Shown here piece after piece: positions 1 through 11,455 of a stretch of 64,000 nt of DNA; positions within the stretch are counted from its first letter, which is position 1; each line of letters begins with the position of its first letter. Below the pieces are notes generated by a model. The model worked only from the letters and a program-made list of their open reading frames with translations, ran no database searches and was not told the origin of the DNA. The translations under genes and the position numbers were made by a program. Origin of the DNA: Rhynchosporium graminicola (taxonomy: Eukaryota > Ascomycota > Leotiomycetes > Helotiales > Ploettnerulaceae); the NCBI GenBank assembly GCA_900074885.1, contig FJUW01000026.1:372001-436000 (forward strand). Reading direction: 5' to 3'.

Positions 1-867
1 GATTTCATTGGTATGATCCAAAGGAAAATGAGAGACGAGTCGTATCCCAAAGCTGTCATGCAAGGAGGCTTTCCTCCTGAAGACAAGATCATTGCCTTTA
101 TCGTGCTCATCAATTCTCTGGAACTTGCAGCTGAATATCTGTCTCGTATCGTCACTGGGCGCTTGTCCCCTGCAGAGTTGCCAAATGGTGGCAAGGGCCC
201 CAACCCTTTGGATGAAATGTTCTCATTTGGGCATGATTCGACGTTTGTCAAGAGCGCTCTTGAGAATTTAAACTCAAGCTTCGCTTCCAAAACATCGGAG
301 CTCGTTGCAGATGGGCTGCAAGTCATGTTTGAGCGAGTGGTCAAACCTCGATTGCGGCCAGTCTTGTTAGAAACCCTCCGGGACGTTGACTATTCTCTTA
401 CGGAAGAAGATCTCATCGATCTCGCCAGGAACAACGATACAGATGAAGATCAAGAAATACTTAATGACATAGTCGCGAGAAGATTTGAGCATAGTTGGGA
501 TGCACTGATGAAGCCTATCCAACGAATAATGACACCAAAATCATTTGCATCTTTGCTAGATACAACCGCAAAGTATCTTTCCAAGGTACTAGAGAAACGA
601 ATCTGGGGATATTATGGGAAGATTAATGCCCTCGGTGCGCAGAGAATGGAGCGTGACTTCTCCGGTATCGTCAGCGCTGTCGCTCGGGGAGGTCGCTACG
701 GTATTCGCGACTCTTTTGCCAGAGTTACTCAAATCTCGATGCTTGTTAACATGGAAGAGGATGAGTGGGAAGCCATCAACGAAGGCGAGGAAGAGGACGA
801 CGATGAAATGGCCTGGGTACTGAATGAAGAAGAACGAAAGCGAGCGAGGATGTTAGTGAGAGGATAA
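1..867 (+). CDS. COG4: COG4, conserved oligomeric Golgi complex subunit 4 (C-terminal part)
   Basis: The last 288 residues of a protein that starts before the window; the frame is open from base 1. COG4 belongs to lobe A of the COG tether, which holds retrograde vesicles at the Golgi. Visible features are the helical C-terminal domain (an FIVLINSLELAAEYL helix near the start), a middle stretch with a D-E-rich linker, and the GYYGKINALGAQRMERDFSGI segment followed by an acidic tail that leads into WVLNEEERKRARML, which matches the family's conserved end. No intron is needed here. The assignment rests on recognising the family pattern; the N-terminal half cannot be seen. Confidence 0.85.
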   Translation, partial: DFIGMIQRKMRDESYPKAVMQGGFPPEDKIIAFIVLINSLELAAEYLSRIVTGRLSPAELPNGGKGPNPLDEMFSFGHDSTFVKSALENLNSSFASKTSELVADGLQVMFERVVKPRLRPVLLETLRDVDYSLTEEDLIDLARNNDTDEDQEILNDIVARRFEHSWDALMKPIQRIMTPKSFASLLDTTAKYLSKVLEKRIWGYYGKINALGAQRMERDFSGIVSAVARGGRYGIRDSFARVTQISMLVNMEEDEWEAINEGEEEDDDEMAWVLNEEERKRARMLVRG

Positions 868-2983
868 CCCCCCTTGGCATGTATTTGCATATCATTCCAG
901 AGGCGTTCAGACATTGTAGGATTTGAGCGACAGTTCCGGCACTTTATATTCGATATCCAAGATAGATTGGAGTTCAGGGGCGATTTTATTCGCTACTAGT
1001 TCGTTTTGCGGAGTGACTTGGTCTCGTCAAAAGAGGGCTCGCACGATTGAACTCGGATTTGGCCAGTTGAAATGCAAATGCTTTCCCATCCACAGTCAAC
1101 CCAATACCTAGTGATCGTCGTATTTCTGGGTTCCGATTACAAGTGGGACATTTCCTGTCCCAAATGGATCAAAGCGTGCGTCACAGCTGGCTCGCCCTCC
1201 TTACCTAAATTTAGAAGCGAACCGTATGTGGACGAAGCTTTTTGAGACTCTTTTCCGCGGGGATCCTGTTGCCAAAATCGTTACTGTCCTTGCTGTTCAC
1301 AGTTCGCTGTCACGAGGGGGATTATCCGCGGTAACCATCTAAGCGGTTCTAACATGCCATAGAATGGATTCAGAATGGACGTATGACCCGTGCTGTGGAG
1401 GACGTATCTGGGAGCATTTGTGGCATGGCTGTTCTTGATGAAGGCGATTGATTGTCCCGACGAGTTTGTGGCGCTGTGAAGAGTTTACCAGTCTTTCTTC
1501 ATTCGTGGGGAGGTTGGGGAAAGTGGAAAGCGTTGGAGAAGATCAGGTATGAGATGCAAGAGCTGAGAGTGAGGCTGCTGGGGAGAGGGATGCGGATGGA
1601 GGATAATCAGATGGTGAAATTAAAGCCCAGTTTGACGCACTGGAAACGAGGACTGAATCGTTGAGAGAGAAGGCGATTTCGTTGAGGATATTGTAGGAGA
1701 AAATATCAAATATCGGGCATGGTCCTCGGAGCCGACACTTCAGGAACAGAATCCCTTGACACTGGAATTTGTCGCCCATTTAGATACCTGGAAATCGAAA
1801 CTTCCAATAGACCTAGACCATTTGGATCTCCTTGTGCTCGCTGTTTGATTTTACAATTGACATAGTATCGTTGTAGCTGTGGGTACAACCCAGGCTGTCT
1901 CTGGCAAGGCGAGGACCTGTCTTTCTCTTTAAAAAGGTATCGAATGATTATATAAACAACTCTTAAGTTCTAATTTGCAAAATACCCCACAACTTGGAGT
2001 CAAAGTCGCAGAAATATTACTGGATAGTACGAAAGTAATGCTTTAAGTAGTATGTTTATTTGATGAGTTTGCTTAGTCGAAGAGTTTGCTTCGCCCGAGA
2101 CGTATTTGTCCAACCACGAATTGCGATAGGCTTGCTGCTATCACTTGCTATCCACAAACAGAGTTTAAGCTGTTCTACCTGAATGAGTAACGGGAAGAGA
2201 TGAGCAATGTGTTCAGTTACAAACAGTGCACTCGTGTTCCTCTTCCAGCAAGCCTAGATCATGTTAATCCCTACTCAAACAAACACAAACCAACCGAACA
2301 GTGAAATCGCGGGAAATTTTGTATGTGTAGCAGGTTTGGGAGGATCTCAAACTGCCCAGGATCAAAAGATGACCTGTTAATACAACTACAAGCAGTGCAC
2401 GGATTGCTGTAGCCAAAAGGCTGATCAAAACGGCGATGTTGGCTAGGTGCGGAAAGGGGGTTCAGGTGGGTCTTGTCCAGCACTACTGTAATTCTACATC
2501 TGTATACAGGAAATATGTCGAGCGCATTCGTATCTTCAACATCGTCGGGTTCTATGGAATTCATCAACACTTACAGTACCTGGCGATCTACGTATAAATA
2601 GAGTGCTGGCCGAGACTCACCTGAAACCTCCCCTCGAGGTCCTGGTCCGTACACGATGTGAGGTAGTAGCAATACCACGGCCAATACCACTCACTACTAT
2701 AGTACTCGGTGCGCACACACCTTCCATGCACAATCTTACCGTAGACTTGATTCCGTCAGCCAGCCCTTTGGTTGGTCACGCTTGAAATGATTAATTTCGC
2801 TCGTTACAAGTTACATGTTAAGCCTTAAGCAGGGCAGGGACCCCCTTGGGGATGTCACGTGCTCTAACATTCTCTATCACATGAGTTGCTCGATTTATGT
2901 CAAGCTTCATGTAATACTCAGGAAAAGCCAAGCGAAGCAAGAAAAATAAAAACAAACGGCCGACCGACCGACCAGGAAAAATC
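868..2983. other. Intergenic region with possible gene remnants
   Basis: No gene could be completed here. On the minus strand around 1040-1170 there is a protein-like piece (CPTCNRNPEIRRSLGIGL) that runs into a stop. Around 1260-1470 there is another minus-strand stop-free stretch. On the plus strand near 1530-1690 there is an E/R-rich coiled-coil-like stretch. They do not join into one model and may be remains of old genes. The last 160 bases are AT-rich and should contain the promoter of the GT8 gene. Confidence 0.4.
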
Positions 2984-4107
2984 ATGAAATGGAGGCCTGG
3001 CACGAGGAAAGCGCAGCGGACCTTCATCGCTCTCATTGCTATCACGATTGCTTGCTACTTTATGATCACATTCTGGAAACCACCCCCAGAATTCAACCCC
3101 TCGTACGGCCTTCTCAGCCCAGTGACGAATTCCTCCAAGCTCGCCGTCGCAACTTTCCTATGCAAAAATTACGTCGGTGATGAGAACGCGGCGGATAATT
3201 ACTTCGTCGGCGCGAGGACGCTGCACTATCAACTGAAGATCGCGCCCGAGACGAGGATGGTGAGGGATGATGTGGTATTTTTGGTTGTTGCCACCATCGC
3301 GGTTTCGGCGGAGAAGAGGCGGAGGTTGGAGATGGATGGTGCGAAAGTTGTGGTTGTCGAGGATGTCAAGATCCCGTGGTGGGTAAGAACGGGGGTGAAG
3401 AAGTGGAAAGATCAGTTCACGAAGTAAGTATCATTTGCTCACAGGCGATCCTCTTTTGCACTTTCTTTTAGGGAAATCCATTTCCCAGAATGACAGATGC
3501 TGACTTGAAATCTAGACTTCGCATCCTAGAAATGGTAGAATATGACCGAATTCTGTTCATAGACTCAGACACCTTGATTATGCATCCTATCGATTCTATC
3601 TTCAACGAACCAATCGTCAAGAATCCAGCCAGAACGCTAGGAAACCTCACTCGACAAATTAAATCTGATGAAGCCCTACTTCCAGCACACTATCTCTTCA
3701 CTGCACGTTCCGACAATGCTTTAACTGGCGAGCGCCTCCATCCGTATCCTCCGAGACCATCTAAAGTGTTCTCAGCAGGTTTCTGGCTTGCTGCTCCTTC
3801 TATTGAGATGTATGCCTATTTGATGTCGGTGATGCAGCACTGGAGACGCTTTAATCCGACCACGATGGAGCAGAGTCTGCTGAACTATGCGTTTAGGAGA
3901 GAGGGCCCCATGCCTTGGAGAGAATTGGCTCCTAAGTGGAGTGCGACTTGGCCGAATGCGAAGGATTTGGAGGCGGGAGTTGTGAGTTTGCATGAAAAGT
4001 TGTGGAGTGTTGGACCGCAGGATTTGATGGAAAAGTGGAAGAAGGCGAAAGAGGAGATGGAGGCTTACTTTGAGAAGAAGAGTGCAAAGAGGAAGAGTGA
4101 AATCTAA
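2984..4107 (+). CDS. GT8-type glycosyltransferase (glycogenin/galactinol-synthase-like), type II membrane protein
   Basis: Exons 2984-3423 and 3516-4107, 343 aa. A single hydrophobic anchor lies at about residues 14-30 (FIALIAITIACYFMITF), after a basic start, so the catalytic part is expected in the Golgi lumen. The hallmark is LVEYDR-like MVEYDRILFIDSDTL, with the metal-binding DxD at D163/D165, as in GT-A enzymes of family 8 that move a sugar from a UDP or GDP donor. For the 3' splice site I chose 3515: it keeps frame, gives K-LRILEMVEYD, and has a CTGAC branch point 12 bases upstream. A second site at 3488 is also in frame and would add 9 residues. Donor sugar and acceptor cannot be told. 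Confidence 0.8.
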
Positions 4108-4543
4108 TACCCTAGAAGTTTTCGTCTGAATAATATTGGCAAAGGTTTTTGATTTTGGAATGCAACGGATCACGACATTGCGCTTGAAGATGATGATGTG
4201 TGAGGAAAAGAATACCATTTCTCTCCCCTGTCCGATTATCGATATTTGTCCCAGAAAAAGCTCATTTAGACGTCACAGTTACATAAAACTCTGAAGAAAG
4301 GCTTTATTCGCTTCAATTTGAACTAGGCAATGTTCTCTCACGTATTTTGTCTGATGGCAAAGGCAATTACACGTTTCCTTGGATTGTGAGAACCACTAGC
4401 AAGCAGCAAACCCGCTTCCGGCTAACTTGAGATAATGACAGCCACCGCAACTGAAGGCAGGTATAAATGCCTCGAAAGACCCAAGCCAAGCCTGCCACTC
4501 CAGCACATCTGCCAAACGCGTGTCTTCACAGCATCAACATTTA
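4108..4543. other. Intergenic, between two convergent 3' ends
   Basis: Holds the 3' flanks of the GT8 gene and of the small minus-strand gene. No open frame or repeat of note was seen. Confidence 0.6.
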
Positions 4544-5298
4544 TTAAAACCAAGGGTCGAAGACTTCCCATCTAAGTACACGCTTCGGATAACCCTCCAA
4601 ATCTGACAATCTCTCATACTCCTTATCATCCAACTCGGCAGGCTCGCTCGTCCACCTTCTGGAAGATCTCAACTTCGCCCATCCCGCAACGATAGTCTGT
4701 AGCTCGGGCGCATTCCTATAGACCATACTCAAGCCCATGAACGGGGTGCCATCCGAATCCTGAACCGGGATTTTGGGGAAGAAGAAGCGCGGTTTCTCCA
4801 TCTCGGAATGCTCGCCTTGCTTCAGGAAGGTGAAGTCTGAGAAGGTGTATTCGTCTTCGGATCCGATGCAGTTGTACTCGTTCACGAGAGTATCTTTTCC
4901 GTGCGCGGACTGTACGTCGTAGATGAAGTAGGCTTTGTACTGTCGGTAGCGATAGTTTTCATCTTCGGTTTCTAGGCGGTTGATCCGGATGCTTTTGTGC
5001 GCGTAGCCTCTGACGTTGGTCGAACCTAATAATCCATCACCACTGCGCCACTGTAGTGAGCAATGTTAGCTTCGGATTTCTTGCAAGATGGCTCATGATG
5101 TACACCTGGATCTTTTCCCCAAAAAAAAACTAAACTGAGAGAGACACGTACAACAAGATCATAGATGGCGATCGTTTTTCCTTCCTTCACCACTTCTGGT
5201 ACCGTCGAGTATGGGTCAGCGAGCAGACCTTGTATCTCCAACGGCTTCGTCTCGGAAACTCTCTGTCCTTGCTTCTGTGTTGATTCCGGTGTCGACAT
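4544..5298 (-). CDS. Hypothetical protein, 217 aa
   Basis: Exons (minus) 5298-5152 and 5050-4544. The intron has a GTACGT donor and a CTACAG acceptor, and joins DLV to WRSGDG in phase 0. The protein starts with a polar Q/E/K-rich tail of about 22 residues and then has a compact mixed region with many aromatic residues (for example YRQYKAYFIYDV and a C-terminal RWEVFDPWF). There is no signal peptide or membrane segment. I do not recognise the family; an NTF2/SnoaL-like fold was considered but I cannot support it. The uniform frame and clean splice signals argue that the gene is real. Confidence 0.6.
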
Positions 5299-6556
5299 GA
5301 TGAAAACTTGGAAAAATGTGAAGGTTATTGAAGGTTGGTGAAAAAATTTAAGTCTTGCTTGACCTGAAAGACGATTTGTTATTGAAAGACTTGAGCTTCA
5401 TGAGAACTTCAAAGGTGAATCGATTCGCGCAGAAGATTTGTTAGCGCAGCGGAGAGCAAAGAAGTACGAGTTGTCAGTTCTTTATGGTGATTGAACGAAG
5501 CTAGGTTGATTTGTGTCCAGTGAAGGAGCAAGCTGATATCATCTTTTGTAGACTTTTTACTCCATGAAGGCCACATCATCAAAGTCCTATGATAATCGGG
5601 ATTTCATGAGGTATCGCCTCAGTAATTTTTAACCTCATTTTTGTGACTCGACAAATTGTTTTAGTGTATATCCTGAACTTGAAGTGACTTATGACCTTGC
5701 ATCGATACATGAGTTCAAGCTTCACCAAAGACGAATTTGATCCACCTCGAGATAAAGAGGCAAGCAATTGATATTTGGCTAAAATAATGAAGTATGATAA
5801 CTGGGAAAAAGCCATGGTGAGATTCTAAAATCTTTTGGCATAGTGAGCAATCGCATGTAGTGTCACGGCTTACCTCGTCGCCATGACTTAACAGCTGCGA
5901 GGCGCACATATCATGTGTGCAAATCCTGGGATTCGGAAGCAGCAGAGGGACAATTTTCTCGGTGTAAACACAAAATTTAGAAGGAATATAAACCTAGAAC
6001 TCAAATGGGACGTCCTTGCATCCCATAATAAAGTTTGTATCCGCTCAAAGACAAGATCCCTTACTTCGTGAAATTGTGTAATGCAGAATGCAGCAAGACC
6101 GTGAGTAACCTAGACATCGGGGATAGATATGTTCATGCAAATAGAGAAATTCTGAGCCATCAAAATTATCGACTGCTCCCTAAGCGCTTGCGTACATGAA
6201 GTCAATGCGAAAAGAAACCACCACAAGGAATTCAGCCAAGTCGCAGCAATACAAAGCAGCAAAGAAGGAAATCGAAGTAGCCCCAGTACGGGCTAGATAT
6301 CCACCACCTGAGCCGATCCATGAACAGCGCTCTTGAAAGGTCAATTGCCTTGCAGATTCGGCTCCATGATTGTCGTTCAGTCTCTGCTCGTCCGCCAGAC
6401 TCAACGAAGCAGGTTCCGCATCATCTAGCTCATCCCTCGGTCTGGTCATCCAGTGACTATGGCTTTGGCATCATGAACCCCCAAATCCAAATGAAGGCCA
6501 AGAAGCGGTCACCCGCGATCATCAACCACGTCCTCCTCATAGAACAATTTAAATGT
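5299..6556. other. Gene-poor, degraded-looking stretch
   Basis: Only short, stop-broken minus-strand frames are present (for example 6180-6449, 89 codons, rich in polar residues). None matches a family I know. The stretch continues into the broken hydrolase/NACHT remains on the same strand. Confidence 0.4.
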
Positions 6557-6770
6557 TCAATATGAAGGGTCTACATGGTGAAAGATCTGTTGTGTCCACA
6601 ACAGATCGACTGCATAAATCCACACGGCAAGATCGTAATCCCAGCGGCCGAAGAATGTGAACTTCTCGCGGGCTAATGGATCTAACTCAGGACTCACAAT
6701 GGCCTCGAACTTCTTGACTGCCATAGCGGAAGGAGCACTTGCAGGGAAAGCCGTCTGGGTAATCTTCCAA
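6557..6770 (-). pseudogene. Exon-like fragment of an unrecognised protein
   Basis: A 71-codon stop-free stretch (including stop) sits directly after a good acceptor (TTTGCAG on the minus strand). It encodes a protein-like sequence with the core LDPLAREKFTFFGRWDYDL and ends HVDPSY-stop. The upstream sequence at 6771-6960 in any frame carries several stops, so I could not build the preceding exon. It is either the last exon of a gene whose other exons I could not find, or a relic. I do not know the family. Confidence 0.35.
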
Positions 6771-7109
6771 CTGCAAATATATTAGAACTTTCTATCAGTG
6801 TCCGTTGAACCGAGTTAAGGACTCCGACATCCTCTATGGAACTTGCAGATTTCCATGCCTTCCATCATTGGATCTCTTTCTTCTAATCTTGATTCTTTTC
6901 TAGCCAAATTATCGTAATGTTCGTTTCGAGGAATGATCCACTATAGTATTGTCATAAACGATGTCTGAAAAGGATTTTGTTCAACGGGTTCGTACGCTTG
7001 AGGCGATGTGACCAGAACAGGCGATCCACTTAACCATCGGAGAGAAATACATTCTCACGATGACATCGTAGATCGCAACGGTATATGCTTCCAAACCACG
7101 CAACATATC

Positions 7110-8377
7110 CTCTTAGTTCATAAGTCTTGCCGTTGCTGCCTCTATCCGTTCCTTGTATTTGGAATGGTCGAGAATCCAGGTGCATGTTCCAGGGACAGGA
7201 CTATCAATACGGTCACGATGTTCCTCGTGATTACTGATGTATAGAATCGATACGCAGACAGTTTCTGGCTCCGATAAAGCTGGAATACAATTAGTATGAG
7301 ATACAAGCACGATAGTCTTATTCAATACCCACTCTCATTGATGATGACTGAGGTGGCCAATTCTTGCAGACACGGTCCGATAATTCTGCTCGTTCTCAGA
7401 GACAAACTTGCACATGGTTCGGTGAGTTTCATTCAAAGCGATGATTGCTTCATTGAGCAAGTCCAACGTGGCGGATATTTTCTCAACGACCTATTCACAT
7501 GTTAGCATTTGGTTTTCCGAGAGGATGCAGATGCCTTGCGAGGGAGAGTTAAGGTTGTCTATTCTCTCAGTCTCGTAGAAGCTAATGAGACGTTTTCCCC
7601 TTCCGACAAAAGACTTAGGAATGTTGTCCAAAATCTCTGATCGACTCCTCAAGTCCTTCACAAATCCGGTATCCGTACTCGTTCCAAAGCTTGCTGCCAC
7701 TGATAAATTTCCGAACAGGGTGGCCCAGCTGACGAGATCTGAGCCTCGGTGGTGTGTGCTGAAGAAGGCAATACCAGACACGTGGGTGAGGAGGCTCGAA
7801 TGCCGATCACGCTCGTGTGCTCGGACAAGAGCCTACATTTCAGCATTGGTTTTTTGCTTTTTGGAATTTGACAAATAATGGTTGCTAAATCACTTGCTTG
7901 CTTGACAACGATACCTCCAAGGCTGTGGCATGCGAATATAACAGGTCTGTACTGCTCAGCTTGTGTCCCTCTCCAAGAGCGTAAATCCTCAAGGAGTTGC
8001 TCAGCGAACACTCCAATTCCAGCAACTCTCTTACTGAACGAAACTGTGAAGTTGTATCTTCAGGACATTATCCGAGCATCAGGTAGTTGTTTCGGCAGGA
8101 AGTTTCTCAACCAGACGCCTTTCGTGCCTGTTGCGTTGGCTGCTGTCCAGGTTTTGAGGCAGTGATCATTAAGAACATGAATAGCAAACACATCCACTGC
8201 TTTGGCGAGGCCCGATGGCTAATCCTTAAGGATGAACATACTAGCTTGGCTTGTGTCGATTTCCCATTGAAGCTCTTTGGGCCTAGCACTGCCTGCGGAG
8301 ATTTGCGTCTTACTCACATAACGCTTCTGGTTCCTGTCCTTTTCCTTCAACAGCGTTCTACGAAGACCGAGCGGCAT
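7110..8377 (-). pseudogene. Broken NLR-like gene: SERAC1/DUF676-type hydrolase domain plus start of a NACHT-linked region
   Basis: Minus-strand pieces in order: MPLGLRRTLLKEKDRNQKR at 8377; an alpha/beta-hydrolase start (DVFAIHVLNDHCLKTWTAA, then GVWLRNFLPKQLPDARIMS) followed by an in-frame TGA at about 8069; VFAEQLLEDLRSWRG; then CHSLGGIVVKQ, whose serine elbow is intact; an intron; SGIAFFSTHHRGSDL, where the family has GTPHRG; LNEAIIALNETHRTMCKF, with a stop at about 7333; and finally GTCTWILDHSKYKE at about 7150, the motif that precedes the NACHT P-loop in fungal NLRs. No P-loop (GKPGSGKST-like) follows. Fungal proteins of this design are candidate incompatibility or immune receptors. The in-frame stop, changed motif and missing ATPase mark it as a relic. 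Confidence 0.75.
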
Positions 8378-8939
8378 GCTAGGTGTCTTTGATTATCAAG
8401 ATATACGCATAATCATACAACTGGGAATGTAGGCTTGAGTTGTTTTCGCCTGCGATAGCCTGACGAGGATTTTGGGTACAAATTATGATACCTGAACCTA
8501 GAAAGCTTCAGGTAACGCTTGACGAAGCTTCCAGCGATCTCATAATATACGAAATACCTAAATATCAGAAGTCTCCGGCTAGGACTATGCCTCTGATGTC
8601 CCATGTCGTTGGATTTCCGCAGTGAAGCTAATAAGCGAGAGACTTCAGTCTCACGGTCAGCCTTGCGCTATGAAATCAATAGCCTTGCATGAACCTTTTG
8701 GAATTTTATCAACTTCGAGTCATCCACCTCATTCCACAAACACACTACCCCATTCCAACTACCAATGCCTCAGAACCAGACGATTCTCTGATACTCGAAA
8801 CCCCGAGAATGTACAGCACAACTCAAATACTATTCAAAGGTTCATTTAAGCGCAGAAGTCGCAAAATACGGCGATAGACATCCTGGCTCTTCCCGCTCGT
8901 AAGATTTTGGTGAAGGGGGGTTTTAACGAATCTATAAAA
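8378..8939. other. Intergenic, upstream of SUA5
   Basis: Sequence between the 5' end of the broken hydrolase gene and the SUA5 start. No gene is supported. An AT-rich element (TCTATAAAAATGG) surrounds the SUA5 ATG itself. Confidence 0.5.
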
Positions 8940-10337
8940 ATGGCTGCCAATACCAACGTAATGATGGCAGAATGCCGTATTCTGCGAGTCAATACTTGTC
9001 ATATGGGGCAATTCAAGGACAAGACAACCCTCGAGAATTGGGTATTGCCAGCCGATATGAAAGACCTCGCGCCACTACAAGAAGCAGCAAGACATCTGCG
9101 AGACGGCGTCATACCAGTCGGATTTCCTACCGAGACGGTCTATGGCCTAGGCGCAGATGCCACGAGGAGCGAAGCTGTCAAGGGAATCTACAAAGCGAAA
9201 GGTCGGCCTTTGGACAACCCACTCATCATTCACATTTGCGATTTGACGATGTTGCGGAGCTTGATTGCTCCAATAGGAGGACAAGATGGTGATACAGGAT
9301 CGAAGGACCCAATCCCCGCCATCTATAAGCCCTTGATCGAGAAGTTCTGGCCAGGCCCTCTCACAATCCTTCTGCCAAATCCAAAGCCCAGCAGATTGGC
9401 TCCAGAAGTCACAGCTGGTCTACCTACCTTCGGCGCACGTATGCCCGACTCTCCCCTCGCGTTATCGCTCATTCATCTCGCTGGAGTTCCGCTCGCCGCG
9501 CCGTCCGCGAACGCTTCTACGAAACCTTCTCCTACGACAGCCGAACATGTCCGACATGATTTGCAAGGAAAGATTGAGATCATACTGGATGGTGGGCCAT
9601 GTCTAGTTGGTGTAGAAAGTACGGTTGTGGATGGATTGTGCAAACCCCCCGTTGTTCTCAGACCAGGAGGAGTGAGTATTGATAGGATACGCGAATGTGA
9701 AGGTTGGGCTGGTGTGGTGAAGGGGTACAAAGATGCCAGTGAGGAAGGCTCATCGAGTGCTCCTCGCGCTCCGGGCATGAAGTACAAACATTACAGTCCA
9801 AAAGCTAAAGTCATACTCTACGAAGCCACCCCACGCAACTTCGTCCAGAATGGCCTTTCAGACGAGCTCATTCTGATCTCACGAGCTCAGAAGAAAGAGA
9901 TTGCTCATCTGGGATATGAAGACTTAACTCAGTCGGCTAAAATTGGTATCATAAACACCAAGAACTGGGGAGAATGGGCTTATATTGACAAGGAGCGGAG
10001 TGACGGCAGACGTAGAATATTGATTCAAAACCAGCGAGTCCTGACTACAAGTAACTCTTTCAGCATGAATCAAGGCGAGATCTGGGTGGAAGAAATGGGA
10101 CACCAAGAAAGCGGGGAGGGCGGTCCGTCCAGTGACAATAACAAACTCGCAGATGTCATCAGCATCTCATTGGGCAAAAATACGAAAGATATCGCCCACG
10201 GACTATTCTCCGCACTACGGGAACTAGACCTCCAAGGAGTAGACGTGGTCTACGTGGAAGGCATAAAGGATGAAGGCGACATTGCTGCGGCGGTCATGAA
10301 TAGACTTCGCAAGGCATCTTTCATGATCGAATGTTAA
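8940..10337 (+). CDS. SUA5: SUA5, threonylcarbamoyl-AMP synthase
   Basis: One exon, 465 aa from the first ATG. It makes threonylcarbamoyl-AMP from threonine, bicarbonate and ATP, the first step of t6A formation at A37 of ANN-decoding tRNAs, in cytoplasm and mitochondria. The YrdC domain spans about residues 45-250: PTETVYGLGADATRSEAV, KGRPLDNPLIIHI and PSANASTKPSPT carry the nucleotide and threonine site. After a linker, the smaller C-terminal Sua5 domain (about 290-460) ends VMNRLRKASFMIEC. A few in-frame codons lie before this ATG but without another ATG. A second start at Met22 (HMGQFKDKT) is possible, and such dual starts are used for dual targeting in the family. It converges on RET3. 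Confidence 0.95.
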   Translation: MAANTNVMMAECRILRVNTCHMGQFKDKTTLENWVLPADMKDLAPLQEAARHLRDGVIPVGFPTETVYGLGADATRSEAVKGIYKAKGRPLDNPLIIHICDLTMLRSLIAPIGGQDGDTGSKDPIPAIYKPLIEKFWPGPLTILLPNPKPSRLAPEVTAGLPTFGARMPDSPLALSLIHLAGVPLAAPSANASTKPSPTTAEHVRHDLQGKIEIILDGGPCLVGVESTVVDGLCKPPVVLRPGGVSIDRIRECEGWAGVVKGYKDASEEGSSSAPRAPGMKYKHYSPKAKVILYEATPRNFVQNGLSDELILISRAQKKEIAHLGYEDLTQSAKIGIINTKNWGEWAYIDKERSDGRRRILIQNQRVLTTSNSFSMNQGEIWVEEMGHQESGEGGPSSDNNKLADVISISLGKNTKDIAHGLFSALRELDLQGVDVVYVEGIKDEGDIAAAVMNRLRKASFMIEC

Positions 10338-10647
10338 AAGATGGACGGACACATAGAAGCAGTATTTGGGCAGGGGTTTCGAATATTTTGGATTTGGAAA
10401 GGACTTCAAGTCTTTTTTGACTCCTACCAGGAGGTAAACAAATGCCCATAACTCCAAATCTACTCCGAAGCCTTTCATCAGCTCTATATCCCATGCCCGC
10501 AATGTGCAAACGTAACGTCGCTGTAGCATCTCCCACCCATCTACAGCAGGCAATCTGCTTGCAGACTCTCTAGATAACCAGTTCAATGTTTCATCTGTGT
10601 TTCCAGCGCAAAAGCCATCTCCTCGTCCGCAATGGCCAAAATCACAA
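10338..10647. other. Intergenic, convergent SUA5/RET3 3' ends
   Basis: 310 bases shared by two 3' flanks. Short open frames here are not supported as genes. Confidence 0.6.
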
Positions 10648-11455
10648 TTACAAGCCCTGCCTCAACCAATCTCCCAACTTTGCCTTTCCAAACTGCGCCA
10701 GGTTGTTCATACCCTGCTCACTGAGATCAATTCCCTTCAACTGCGTGACATCTTGCGTCGGCGCTCTGCTGACACGTTGCACGATGATCGTCGGGTCCGT
10801 TTCGAGGATAATACCATCGTCGACGATCTCATCGAGAGCGAGGGAGACGAGATCATAATTCTCGATGATAGTGCGCTTGTCTACCGATTGCCTGCAATGA
10901 ACCCATCAGCCATGCTCTCACACATTCCAACTCTGAATCTCTTTCTCCTTCCAATTCCAGTTTCAAGTTCTTTCTACTGTTGCTCGGGGCCTAGACCGGG
11001 GTTGGGGGGAGGTACTTGAACAACAAATGCAACGAATCCCGCATCGCCAATATGACATTGTATAGCATGATCTCGTTCTCGTCCACGCCTCCAACGACAT
11101 ACATCATGACATCGCTCTCGCTTTTATACAGCACGATCCGATTGTCGTACAGGATGATGTCGGCAGTCTGCTTGGCTGTCTTCTCGAGGAGACCTTTCTC
11201 GAATGCTTTCTGGGCTTTGACGTCTGGGTAAGGCGCTGTTGGAGGATCTAAACACGCCCGAGTATATCAGCCTTTGTTACTCATCTTGGGTACAACGGCT
11301 TCTGGTTTGGAGGGAGGGGGGAGGNGGGTACTTGACGCGTGCCCGGCGGTTGTGTGGTGAGGCGCATTGTAGTATTTTGTGAAAACACGGGATCCGTCTT
11401 CGGAGTTGAGGATTAAAATCGCATTCACGGCGAAAAGGGACATTGAGGGCGCCAT
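10648..11455 (-). CDS. RET3: RET3, coatomer subunit zeta
   Basis: Exons (minus) 11455-11332, 11247-11016 and 10891-10648, giving 199 aa, the usual size. Zeta-COP is the small longin-type subunit of the COPI coat, paired with gamma-COP, for Golgi-to-ER transport. Clear motifs are SLFAVNAILILNSEDGSR at the start, YPDVKAQKAFEKGLLEK, LYDNRIVLYKSESDVMMY, GGVDENEIMLYNVI, and ENYDLVSLALDEIVDDGIIL near the end. All splice sites are GT-AG and keep phase. The single ambiguous base (N at 11325) falls inside intron 1, so it does not touch the protein. Confidence 0.95.
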
